From contig CM076659.1 of assembly GCA_038496675.1 (NCBI GenBank), positions 20,961,983 through 21,025,982 on the forward strand: a DNA stretch of 64,000 bases, given 5' to 3'. The notes under the pieces were generated by a model, which worked only from the letters and a program-made list of their open reading frames with translations, had not been told where the DNA came from and did no database searches. This document shows, piece after piece, positions 1 through 8,880 of this stretch (the first letter of the stretch is position 1; each line of letters begins with the position of its first letter). The DNA is from Rachycentron canadum (lineage: Eukaryota > Chordata > Actinopteri > Carangiformes > Rachycentridae). The translations under genes and the position numbers were made by a program.

Positions 1-15
1 GGGGGGGGGGGGGGG
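1..15. repeat. Poly-G run at window edge
   Basis: Fifteen consecutive G bases on the plus strand open the window, just inside the first intron of the minus-strand gene. This is simple low-complexity sequence, and such runs are also common where short-read contigs end. Confidence 0.9.
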
Positions 16-27
16 CTGAGCACTCAC

Positions 28-112
28 CGCAGGCGTAGACGCAGGCGTCACGGATGCCTTTGTGCTTGTGGCCGGACGCGTCTTTCTGCAGCTTTCGCAG
101 GATTTCCTCCAT
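28..112 (-). CDS. arfgef3: ARFGEF3 (BIG3)-like protein, first coding exon (partial gene)
   Basis: On the minus strand an ATG at 112-110 opens a frame beginning MEEILRKLQKDASGHKHK and running 28 residues to ACVYAC plus one base. It is followed at 27-22 by a strong splice donor (G|GTGAGTG), so the exon ends in phase 1. From memory, vertebrate ARFGEF3 starts MEEILRKLQKEASGSKYK and its first coding exon ends at the same place and, as far as I can tell, in the same phase. That protein is a large, divergent member of the BIG/Sec7 family of Arf guanine-nucleotide exchange factors, linked in mammals to secretory-granule control and oestrogen signalling. Everything after this exon lies to the left of the window, so no catalytic domain can be inspected. 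The match is short but dense, and the start, length and exon phase all agree. It was too short to stand out as an ORF. It points away from htr7. Confidence 0.8.
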
Positions 113-700
113 GCCGGCTCCGGAGAATCAGCGGCTGCCCGGGCTGAGAGAGCGGACGCACGGCCGGAGCTGGGAGCGTTAGTGCGCGTACGTACAGGTC
201 TGTATGTAGTGTTTTAAGGGAGCAGTGACAGTGACAGCATCTCTTAACCCCCCTGATGAAGGCGATGATTCATTCCCAGCAGCCAATGATGTCAGGCCAG
301 CCGTCAATCCTCTGAAGGAGGAAGGAGGAAGCGTCTGTGCTCTCAGCTTAAATCCGCCGCTGTGGCCTCCAGGCAGGGCAGCGAGGGACCACCTGACAGC
401 TGACAGGTGATCATCATAAACTGTCACCCACCCAGCGGCGGATGAATATCACGAACAAACGCCCTTCTCTCCACTTCCGCCGCCCGATTATTCCCCAGCA
501 CTGCCGTGTTTTGAAAATCCGATCCGGCTGATCCTCGACTCTCTCACTGAGTCCAGATCCGGTTCCTTCCATCCCGCATATGAAGCTGCTCGCGCGCCAG
601 GAAAACACGGCAGCGCCGCACGAGGAGCGCGGTCCGCTAAAAGGCGGATTTCACTCCAACTTGGCAACACAGTATTTACACCGTGTCCCAGTGGGAAAGC
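113..700 (-). promoter_or_regulatory. Probable promoter and 5' UTR region of the arfgef3-like gene
   Basis: This stretch lies directly upstream of the arfgef3-like start. It is CpG-rich at 113-190 and again at about 530-660, with many GC-box-like and CGCG steps, in contrast with the AT-rich sequence that follows. No TATA box stands out. Short ORFs on both strands here look like chance products of the GC content. The exact transcription start cannot be seen. Confidence 0.45.
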
Positions 701-834
701 GTGAAACTGCGGCAGGGATAAGTGCAGTCACTGGAATGGGATTTCCTCTCAGCAGGGCGACAGGTGCAGGAAGCTCCCACAGAGCTGCCTTCACAATAAA
801 GGCCTTTTCGCTTCATTTAATGAAGTCGAATTCA

Positions 835-860
835 TATTTTTATTTTTATTTTTATTTTTT
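835..860. repeat. (ATTTT)n simple repeat
   Basis: About five tandem ATTTT units are followed by a T run. This is low-complexity sequence. Confidence 0.85.
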
Positions 861-879
861 TACATTCTGCTTCACACCA

Positions 880-1030
880 GCTTTGGTGTGTTGTAACTTT
901 ACAGAGCTAAAGTGTAAACACAATGCTTCACTAGTGCCCCCACGAGGCTCTAAACCTGTGGTGGCTCACCAGGATCCTATTGTTAGCATGCTAACATGCT
1001 AACACCTGTCATTATATTAGCATGTTAGAT
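880..1030. repeat. Dispersed repeat fragment with GTTAGCATGCTAAC palindrome
   Basis: The perfect 14-bp palindrome GTTAGCATGCTAAC lies at 982-995 and is partly repeated just after it (ACATGCTAAC). The block around it, including a 'GTGCCCCCACGAGG'-type segment, resembles scattered repeat remnants common in fish. The family was not identified. Confidence 0.4.
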
Positions 1031-3045
1031 ATTTTGACATTATGTGACATGACATCATTATGACTAAATAAACACATAAATAAAGTTATTTTCATTTGAT
1101 TTATTTCTTCATATATTTACAGCTAAAAGAAATAAGCAAAAGCATTAAACAACAAAACAAAGAAAAGAAGAGAAGAGTGTAGCGTTCAATGAACAATGTT
1201 AAAGTAATGAAGCCTAATATCTGATGTTAAGTCATAAAAGGCAGAACTCAAAGTAAAACATTACAAACAACCTGAGGAATATGGACTGCGCCTGTGTGCT
1301 TTATCAATTTTGATGATACTTATGTTGTACTCTTCAATAAATCATAACTTTATCCCCAAATATGTTTTTTGTGGTGTTCTTTTATGTTTTGTAATTATTT
1401 GTAAGTTAGTAATATTAATCAAAGTTTCATTACAAAAAGATTTCCAATACCAGGGCAGCAAAAATATTGACCATCACAGGCACAGTTTTTAACGTGCTGG
1501 GTAAAGAAAATGTCCACGGTCAAGGGAGATTGTAAATATAATATATGAATAAATAAACACACAAATGACTGAATTTATTCATACATTCATTAGCTTAGTC
1601 CACCTACTCCTATTAGGGCCATGGATGGGGCAATGAAAGAAGAAGGCAACAAAAGGAAGAGAAGACAATGAAAGCACAGATGGTGAACAACAGGTATTAA
1701 AAGGTCATTATATTAAGTCTCAGCAGGTGTATTAAAGGTGCTTTAAAAACTGCCCAAGAATGTAAATGGTTGAACAATGAAGTGAGGTCTGAGAGTGATG
1801 AACATGTTTTTGAACCTGGCAGGTTTTTACATCCAAACACTGGCTTGATAAAGAAATCAATGACATTCTTGCAAAGATGACAATCTGGCTCATGCCAGGT
1901 TTCTTTTATTCTAAAGTTGCTACGAGCCTGTGACAGCCGCTGCTGGTTTTGGGAAGCCCTCCAACCAGAGTTTCCAGAAATGGGCTGCAGGGATTTTCTC
2001 TCATTTGGCCACAATGAAGTCGACCACTCCTGATGACAGATGTGACCCAGCATATGACCTGCGCTTCACTTCATCCCAAAGGTGTGAGATCCCGGCTATT
2101 CAGCTCCCAACTTTTTCCATTATATAGTTTTAGCTGTTCTGGCCTCTAAAAATCCTTCGATTGAAACAATAGATGGAAAAGCCCTCATTGGTTGACCTGA
2201 TATTGCCTGTGATGCGTTCATTTTGCCCACGTGGCTTCATTTTAAGGAGTCACAAGCCAAAAAGAATCAACCACACAAATGGATGTGAAACTTTTAAAAA
2301 CATGATTCTATGGGAATGATAGAAGAGAGATGCAAACACACTGTACTGCACAGTTTCTTTACTAAAATTATAACAATCCACCATATAAATACACACTATA
2401 TATTCTTTTACTGAGAAAAGGGGCATTCCTTCAATCCTGCAGAAATCAAAAGTTGAACCATTCAGTAGAGTTATACGACCACTTGGGGGCGCTACTGTCC
2501 AGGGCGACCTGGCATTAGTGTCATGGCCGCGTATGGCGTTTTCACAGAATAATTGGGTTCAGATCAGAGAATGATGGAAATGCTTCGGGAGCAGTTTGAG
2601 CTCCCGCTCTCGCCTCCACTGACATAAATCTGATGTTTTAGCAGCGAGGTGAAGGCTAGTCGCAGATCTCGTCTTAACACCCATGATTTAATACCTCAGC
2701 CTGAACTCTAAATAGCAGAAACGATTGCAAACACTTCACCTCCCTCTGCGTGGTCACACAAGTACCAACCGGTCTTTGAAATGAAACCTGCTTAGTGGAC
2801 AGAGAGAAGAAAAAAAAAAAAAGCCATCGCGCTATCTTGCGTCTTTTCTCATAAAAGTAGATTCATAAAAGTTAACTCACAAATCACAAATGTAACACAA
2901 CTACTGTGATCATCCAAAAACATGACAAAAGGTTCCAAAAGGTTTCGGATGGATTTCTGTGTGTAATAGTAGCCATTTTGTCCAGTGGCATGCCTTAGTT
3001 TGTTGTCCATTCACATGCTGTGTGATCTCACCCTTTTTTCTTCTC
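1031..3045. other. Non-coding tract between arfgef3 and htr7
   Basis: AT-rich sequence with many stop codons in all frames. The ORFs here (for example 1697-2053 on the minus strand) lack any recognisable domain, codon bias or splice context. A short poly-A run lies near 2810-2822. I see no gene. Regulatory elements for either neighbour could be present but cannot be picked out by eye. Confidence 0.6.
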
Positions 3046-3050
3046 CTCTC

Positions 3051-3101
<51 letters not shown>
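3046..3101. repeat. (CT)n / (GA)n microsatellite upstream of htr7
   Basis: About 56 bp of nearly pure CT, with one CC interruption near 3060. It sits about 660 bp upstream of the receptor start codon, at the left edge of the CpG-rich promoter region. GA/CT tracts near promoters can bind GAGA-type factors or form triplex DNA, but nothing here proves such a role. The arginine/glutamate-rich ORFs that cover it are repeat artefacts. Confidence 0.95.
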
Positions 3102-3104
<3 letters not shown>

Positions 3105-3765
3105 CCGTCTGTAAATGTGTATGCGCGAGCGCGTGTGCGGGGGAGAAAGGCTCAATCACGCGGACGACGCCGAAGTGCTTTTCAAACCGACAGAACATTT
3201 CTCCATTCTGCGCAATTACGCGCGGTCCTTGACGGACACGCTTTGTCTTTGCCAAGATGCCGGCGGAATGAATGAACTCCCAACAATGCGCGGCAGGTTT
3301 TGTTCTCCGTGCACCGTCCGTGCGCGTGTTCAGGCATCAGGCAGCCTATAGGCCACCCAATCCCTTTTTTTTTTTTTGACGTCACACATCAACTTTTTGG
3401 CGATATATGTGCGCGCACTGCGGGTTTTAACTTTCATCTTCTGTGCACATCAGGCTGAAAAGTGGGATGGCAGCCAAGGCATCCACTGATAACAGGGAAT
3501 AAAATGGTTTTTTATAGGTCAGGTATTTTGGGAATATGCCTGCGGCGCGCCACGTGCGTAATGACGAGTGCGCCTCTAAATAGAAGAATTAAGGCGTCGA
3601 GGCTTTATGAAGGGAAATACAGCATGTCAGAGTAGTTTACCCTGAGGGAGGCTGTGGAGCAGAATTACTCATTTCTCACATCAACACCGGCACATCTGTG
3701 CGCGTCTATGTCACCACCGGACGGGTCTCCAAGTCCATGGATAAAAAGGAACAGGAGGCAGCAGA
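3102..3765 (+). promoter_or_regulatory. htr7: htr7 promoter and 5' UTR region, CpG-rich
   Basis: CpG density rises sharply from about 3100 and stays high through exon 1, which suggests a CpG island promoter. Visible motifs are a perfect CRE palindrome (TGACGTCA, 3377-3384) immediately after a poly-T run, an E-box (CACGTG, 3551-3556), and a weak TATA-like TAAATA at 3577-3582. An in-frame stop (TAA at 3742) upstream of the ATG at 3766 closes the receptor frame, so translation does not begin further upstream in that frame. The transcription start site itself cannot be fixed from sequence alone. Confidence 0.5.
3377..3384. promoter_or_regulatory. Perfect cAMP response element (TGACGTCA)
   Basis: The 8-bp consensus CREB/ATF palindrome lies 382 bp upstream of the receptor ATG, inside the CpG-rich region where CREB sites are usually functional. 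The receptor family signals through Gs and cAMP, so a feedback role is conceivable but inferred. Confidence 0.5.
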
Positions 3766-3814
3766 ATGGTTGTTGCGGGGACAAGTAACGGAACCTTCAG
3801 TGGCGGCAACATGA
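3737..3814 (+). promoter_or_regulatory. Upstream ORF overlapping the htr7 start codon
   Basis: An ATG at 3737 opens a 25-codon ORF in a different frame from the receptor, ending at a TGA at 3812-3814. It runs through the receptor start at 3766 and stops so that its TGA overlaps a second in-frame receptor ATG at 3811-3813 (ATGA). Its start context is weak (T at -3, G at +4), whereas the ATG at 3766 has a strong context (A at -3, G at +4). Most ribosomes would therefore be expected to leak past it. Whether the mRNA begins upstream of 3737 is not known. Confidence 0.5.
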
Positions 3815-4349
3815 GGTCGTCCATCATGATAGAGGACAGAGTCGGTGGTGGAGATCCCGGGGGCTCCACCAACATGATGATCTCGGAGGCTCTTGCGCCC
3901 CGGCTGCTGAAGATTGCGCAGGGCGCCGCAGAGGCTGCGGCGGCAGCAGCGGCAGCGGCGACTTCTCCGTCTACCTCCAGTCAGCCGCTGGTCATGGAGA
4001 CGAACGGGACGCGGTGCGGCGAGCAGATCCTGAGCTACGGCCGGGTGGAGAAAGTCCTGATCGGCGGGGTCCTCACCATGCTCACGCTGTCCACCATCTG
4101 CGGGAACCTGCTGGTGGTCATCTCCGTGTGCTTCGTCAAGAAGCTGCGCCAGCCGTCCAACTACCTGATCGTCTCCCTGGCCGTGGCGGACCTGTCGGTG
4201 GCTCTGGCCGTGATGCCGTTCGTCAGTATCACGGACCTGATTGGTGGTCAGTGGATTTTCGGACAGTTCTTCTGTAACGTTTTTATCGCCATGGATGTGA
4301 TGTGCTGCACCGCGTCCATCATGACTCTGTGTGTAATCAGCATTGACAG
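3766..4349 (+). CDS. htr7: 5-hydroxytryptamine receptor 7, exon 1 (N-terminus to TM3)
   Basis: Encodes residues 1-194 and two bases of codon 195 of a Gs-coupled serotonin receptor of the plasma membrane. The start was chosen because it is the first ATG after an in-frame stop and has a strong Kozak context; ATG 3811 is an alternative. The extracellular N-terminus has glycosylation sequons at N8 (NGT) and N80 (NGT) and a nine-alanine run at 57-65. TM1 (about 97-124) carries N114, TM2 (about 131-153) carries D142, and TM3 (about 167-190) carries the amine-binding aspartate D177. C170 is the conserved disulphide cysteine. From CGEQ onward the sequence is very close to vertebrate 5-HT7, with long stretches such as FVKKLRQPSNYLIVSLA shared. 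The exon ends inside the DRY codon for R195, at a good donor (ACAG|GTGAGA). The N-terminal 80 residues are poorly conserved, as is usual for the family. Confidence 0.96.
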
Positions 4350-5260
4350 GTGAGATCAACTTCTTTTATGGCTGAAAGTTAAGATTTTCATTCATGCAGA
4401 CAAGAAACAATATATCAAACCATGTTAAACAACATCACACAAGCGTTTTTAGAGATATATTAGCAGCATTATTTTCACTGATCACCGATTTATTAAACTT
4501 TTACGCATCTGGTCTTGGAACCAGACCGTCCTCATGTATAATAACATACAGTCATAATCCCTCATGTGATGTTCTTACAAAAAGCCCATTACGCAGTCCA
4601 AGTCCGGTTTTGTTTCTGCCCTCCGTGAGGCTGAAACATGGGGTTTGTGTGGGGGGAGGTCAGAGCGCGGAGGCACACAGTGGCTCAAGGGCACTTAGAC
4701 AAAATTGGTGAGACAAAAAGAAGACGAAGTAGGAATCGAGCCTGTGACCTACCGGCTTGCAGCTCCGTGTTCACCTTTCCAACTGGAAACCTTGAACAGC
4801 GTGATGGGGGTCGGAAGCGTTCAGAAGGACCACGCTGCACATCCACGTTTAAAATTTATAATTACTCTATTAATTAATAAAGTTATGACATAATTTAAAA
4901 CCCACACGTGCCAGCACATTTGCTGCGGGCTGATATGTCTGAGTATGTCTGTATGAGTGTAAGACTGAGCTGTTGTATGATTCTCTTGGCTTTATTTAAC
5001 ACACAAAGGTTTGCTCATCACATATGGTCTTTCTCAGCATCTTGGAGCTCTTTAGTAATAAAAGAAACACCCGGTTTCCCACCTGGGGGGTGCATATGGC
5101 AAACACAGATTGTTAAACACCTTGGCTTAACAAGGGTGGGGGAAGCATCAGTTACTCAGGTTTGAATAAGGCAGAAAGTAACCTCAGTTTGTTGGAAAAA
5201 AAAAAAAGATTTTTTTTCCTGCCTTTTATGTCTTTCATGCAGAAATATTTCTCTCTGTAG
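4350..5260 (+). other. htr7: htr7 intron 1 (911 bp, phase 2)
   Basis: A GT..AG intron that interrupts the arginine codon of the DRY motif, the family's conserved intron position as I recall it. It contains a degraded dispersed repeat at about 4655-4795, a short poly-A/poly-T stretch at 5195-5218 and a pyrimidine-rich acceptor region. Two acceptor-type AGs occur: CAG at 5240-5242 and TAG at 5258-5260. Using the second restores DRYLGI exactly, so it is taken as the normal one. ORFs inside the intron are not coding. Confidence 0.93.
4655..4795 (+). repeat. Degraded dispersed repeat in the htr7 intron
   Basis: The block with 'GGCTCAAGGGCACTT' followed by 'GGAATCGAGCCTGTGACCTA' resembles a widely dispersed fish repeat. 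Related pieces occur near 16060-16115 and 50455-50545 (TCTTGCCCAAAGACAC type). The family name is not certain. Confidence 0.45.
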
Positions 5261-6149
5261 GTATTTGGGCATCACAAAGCCTCTGACCTATCCTGTCCGG
5301 CAAAACGGCTGCTGTATGGCCAAGATGATCCTCTCAGTGTGGCTCCTCTCTGCCTCCATCACCCTCCCCCCTCTGTTCGGCTGGGCACAGAACGTCAATG
5401 ATGGCAGAGTCTGCCTCATCAGCCAGGACTTCGGCTACACTGTCTACTCTACGGCTGTGGCGTTCTACATCCCCATGTCAGTGATGTTGATCATGTACTA
5501 CAGGATTTACCGGGCGGCCAAACTCAGCGCAGCTAAGCACACAATCACTGGTTTTCCCAGGGAAGGGGAGCATGGTGCAGGGGTGGCTCCAAGAGGGGGC
5601 AGAGGAGGGCATGAGGCCCACCGGCCAGCAGAGTCAGGTGAAACAGGAAGTGTCGAAGGTACGGAGGCGGAGGAAGAGGAGGAGAGCTTGGACTGTGTGG
5701 CAGCAGCGTTGAAGCTCCAGCGTGAGGTGGAGGAGGAGTGCAGCACACGCGTCTCCCGCCTCCTCAAGACCGGCGAGCACCACCAGCGCCGGAAAAGAAA
5801 AAACCAGTCAATATTCAAACGCGAGCAGAAAGCCGCTGCCACGCTGGGCATCGTGGTGGGGGCCTTCACCTTCTGCTGGCTGCCGTTCTTCTTGGTGTCC
5901 ACTGCCAGGCCGTTCGTCTGCGGTGTGGAGTGCAGCTGCGTGCCGCTCTGGCTGGAGAGAACTCTGTTGTGGCTTGGGTACGCCAACTCCCTCATTAATC
6001 CCTTCATTTATGCATTTTTCAACCGCGATCTGAGGACAACATACAGTAACCTCCTGCGGTGCCGCTACAGGAACATCAACCGGAAGCTTTCGGCGGCTGG
6101 CATGCACGAGGCTTTGAAACTGGTGGAGAAGCCAGACACTGATGTGTAA
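5261..6149 (+). CDS. htr7: 5-hydroxytryptamine receptor 7, exon 2 (ICL2 to C-terminus)
   Basis: Completes codon R195 and encodes residues 196-490; TAA lies at 6147-6149. The joined coding sequence is 1473 bp. Visible landmarks are Y196 of DRY, TM4 with W222, the ECL2 cysteine C246 pairing with C170, and TM5 (about 254-278) with S258/T259 and P266. TM6 carries C400-W401-L402-P403, TM7 carries N441-P442..Y445, helix 8 follows, and C462 is a likely palmitoylation site. Cytoplasmic loop 3 is greatly enlarged: it inserts a Gly/Arg-rich then acidic segment (about 296-336, including a run of five glutamates) before the conserved LKLQREVEEE helix, and has a basic RRKRK cluster at 371-375. The protein ends HEALKLVEKPDTDV, shorter than the mammalian forms I recall, which splice on into alternative C-terminal exons. 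A weak possible donor (GT|GTAAAA) overlaps the stop, so a spliced longer isoform cannot be excluded. No matching downstream exon was recognised. Confidence 0.96.
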
Positions 6150-7445
6150 AAACTGCAGACCTGCGGCGAAACGAAAGAGCCAACCACGAGGGAAAACACC
6201 CAGTGCAGCTCAGATGATGGTACAGACCGCCACACTGTCAGACTGGTTATTACCCTCAATTTGTTTGATGATTGCAGAGGCGAAAGGAGGAAGGAGGCTG
6301 TGATTAAATGGATGCGCCCGAAGCCACACAGAAGAAGCCATTCATAGGCTAAAAGGCTATAAATCTTTTATTCTGGGGACTGAGTGAAATGGTCGGGAGG
6401 TTGAACACACCGACGATGAATTCAGACTGTGTCGATAGTAGCAGCTGCTGGTTATCATCCTTCTCACAGCCTCTGAACTGTTATTGCCACCATGGTGAAG
6501 TCCAACAGTTGTGCTAATGGTGGTTGACACCGTGGTGTGTTGAAAACCGGCTGCTGCCCTTCTGAAAAGTCCACTGCACACTGACTTTGAGCTGAGCTGC
6601 CACTATGGGTGGAAATTTTCTAACTCGAGAAAACTATCCCTCACAAAAAAAAAAAAAAAAAAAGGACTTCTTGATTGGCCCGCGAGTTTAAAATGCCACG
6701 TCATCGCCCGGTGTCCATAATTATCACGGTGACACTTTTGTTTCACTGCCTCTAAATGTTGCTTCAGTTAACAAGCACCGTAACAAGTGGACGAGTTCTG
6801 ATGAAAATGCAACTGACATGTAAAAAGTCTTGTACACAAGTCAATTGCTGTGCTGTGTCAGCGTCAAAATGGCTTCCTCTCATGATCCGTTGTACCTGAT
6901 ATGAGTTTATAACTTTTGAAGATGATTTTTTTTTGTCAGTAATACTATGTGTTGAATGTGCCAAAACTTGCTCCTTTTGCCTCTTACACAACGTTTATCA
7001 ATCGATCTGTTTTATGATCAGGCAGCTCACTTATGGACAAACAAACATTTGTAGGTGAAGGTCTGGTATGGAGACTAATGCGCGGGAGGTAAAGACCTGA
7101 CAACGTGGTCATTTAAGACACTTTGTGAATGTGAACACACCTTTTCCTTTGTTATTGTTTCAAACTATGCACCTTGTGTTTTAGATTGGACACAACGTGT
7201 GATGGATCCCCTGGATGATTCAAGCTCATCGTGGCTTAGTTTTAGCAATGTCACACAATACCTCATGTACCAGGAGTGAATCTTTTCTCAGCCTTCAGAA
7301 TATCCGCCCAATTTCTCTTCTACATCATTTTTTCCAGTGAAACCATCACAATCCAGGACTATTTATTTAAGTCATTATCAGTTCAGTTGACTTGTTTGGT
7401 TTAAAACATGTTAAATAGTAAATAAATGAGCAGTTGATTTGATGA
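6150..7445 (+). other. htr7: Probable htr7 3' UTR
   Basis: No coding sequence follows the stop. A variant poly-A signal ATTAAA lies at 6303-6308, and the first canonical AATAAA is at 7421-7426, with another at 7563-7568. The 3' end could fall shortly after any of these. An 19-base poly-A run sits at 6645-6663. The extent of the UTR is inferred from the signals only. Confidence 0.45.
6645..6663. repeat. Poly-A run
   Basis: Nineteen consecutive A bases within the presumed htr7 3' UTR. It could cause internal oligo-dT priming in cDNA data. Confidence 0.95.
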
Positions 7446-7774
7446 CCAACAGAAAAGATACTGTAACAGAAAACAGACAAGAGCAGGTAGTTGTATTTCA
7501 GTTACCTGCTAATTTTAGACATGAATGACTTAAAGCTCCTGAAAACAAAGTTTTGAATCCTAAATAAATATTAGTAGTTGGCTCCTCGGTTCTGCTTACC
7601 TATCTGTAAAAATGACCGCATGCCAGTGGAGTGTGGGTCCAAATGTTTTGGGTTTTTTTTTTTTTTTTTTGTTTTTTCTTTGTATTTTATCCACCCAGTG
7701 ACATAAACACAAGGAAGAAAAAGGTACAGAGGATTTACATATTCATCCATATGTACACTGACCAGCCCAGTCCA
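7446..7774. other. Non-coding, AT-rich
   Basis: No gene seen. It contains AATAAA at 7563-7568 and a T-rich run at about 7653-7670. The phenylalanine-rich ORF over that run is an artefact. Confidence 0.6.
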
Positions 7775-7995
7775 GTTGGGGTGGCCTGGGGTGTGGCTGA
7801 CGGCGGTGACTGCTTTGTTGTGACATCACAAAGTCCCTGACGGCTGGTTTTAAGGCTCAGTTTCTGAAAACAGGCTGTGAGCATTTCTCTGTGGACTGAG
7901 ACCTTTGATGCTTTCACTGTATTAATATGAAACCTAGACCTGATTTATAATCAAATTGTGTGGACTTCTAGCTTTATACTATATGAGACCTTTAA
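7775..7995 (+). mobile_element. MITE-like family A, partial copy
   Basis: Contains 'CTGTGAGCATTTCTCTGTGG' and ends near GAGACCTTTAA. The same sequence recurs at 29975-30184, 30691-31154 (opposite strand) and in part at 49950-50125 and 55063-55262. Conservation over 200 bp among copies, together with a shared terminal GGGACCTTT, marks this as a short non-autonomous DNA element. No transposase is present. Confidence 0.7.
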
Positions 7996-8714
7996 TGTTT
8001 TGTAAATATTTCTCTATGACTTTGGATTTGATGATCAGATATGATTATCACCAACTTTACACTCACTTTTAATGAAAAATATTACCATAGTGTGATTGGT
8101 GGACAAAAAATCACCTTTTGCCAACAGAGACCTGCCCATCTCAAATAATTTGGAATAGTAACTGTTCCTAAAATAACCAAAACTGTTCAAATATTGGCAG
8201 AAAAATTATTTTTCATGTACAATTCCATCACACTTTATTGGAAAAAATAGTTTTTTTACCCAATTAATCAACTATTAAGATAATTGTCTTCTCTTTGATT
8301 AATTAGTTAATCTTTAGTATCATTAATTATGAATCTTCCAAGGAGTCAAATCACAGACATGCCCACAGAGACACAGGATCTAATGTCAATGTCTCCTGGG
8401 GCATTAATCTAGGGTGAGGCTTGGAGTAGAAATATGATGTGGATGTATGTGGGGGAGGGGGGGCGACAGCAGGTATTTCATGGTGTTACATGCACCTCCT
8501 ACAGAGACTGGTAGATGCAGAGTTTCATTATTGTATAGCACAAGTCCAGCTCCAGGGAAATTAACTGGAGCAGTTACAGTGAGTGCATAGAATATACATG
8601 CACATTAAAATGACAATTAATTTATTGTTAATACTATGTACAACAACAGGAATATTACAGGATGTTTAAATTCTAAATTAAGTTTTTAATAAAACGTGGA
8701 GGGCAGAAACAATA
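7996..8714. other. Non-coding, AT-rich
   Basis: No gene, RNA or clear repeat recognised. A G-rich stretch lies near 8450-8463. Stop codons are dense in all frames. Confidence 0.55.
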
Positions 8715-8880
8715 AATTAAATTGATTTTATTTATATTGTGCTAAAACATAACAAAGTTACCTCAATGCACTTGTAGAGACATATAGAGCAGGTCTAGAG
8801 CAGACTCTTTATAAAGTTATTTAGTCTAAGTACCCCTAGCATGTCAGCTAGGACATGCTTAGAGTTATTCCTGGCAGCAT
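8715..8880 (+). repeat. Dispersed repeat E (retroelement-tail type), copy 1
   Basis: The segment from 'ATTTTATTTATATTGTGCTA' onward aligns with 10965-11065; both share 'CATAACAAA.TTACCT.AA' and 'CAGGTCTAGA'. It resembles the 'TTTATTTATATAGCGCCAAATC' repeat common in fish genomes. That is recognition from memory, not a database result. Confidence 0.6.

Noticed and set aside
3706..4359. 217-codon minus-strand ORF opposite htr7 exon 1
   Set aside because: It is the antisense shadow of a GC-rich coding exon. The plus strand encodes a clearly conserved receptor.
5507..6007. 166-codon minus-strand ORF opposite htr7 exon 2
   Set aside because: Antisense shadow of conserved coding sequence with no features of its own.
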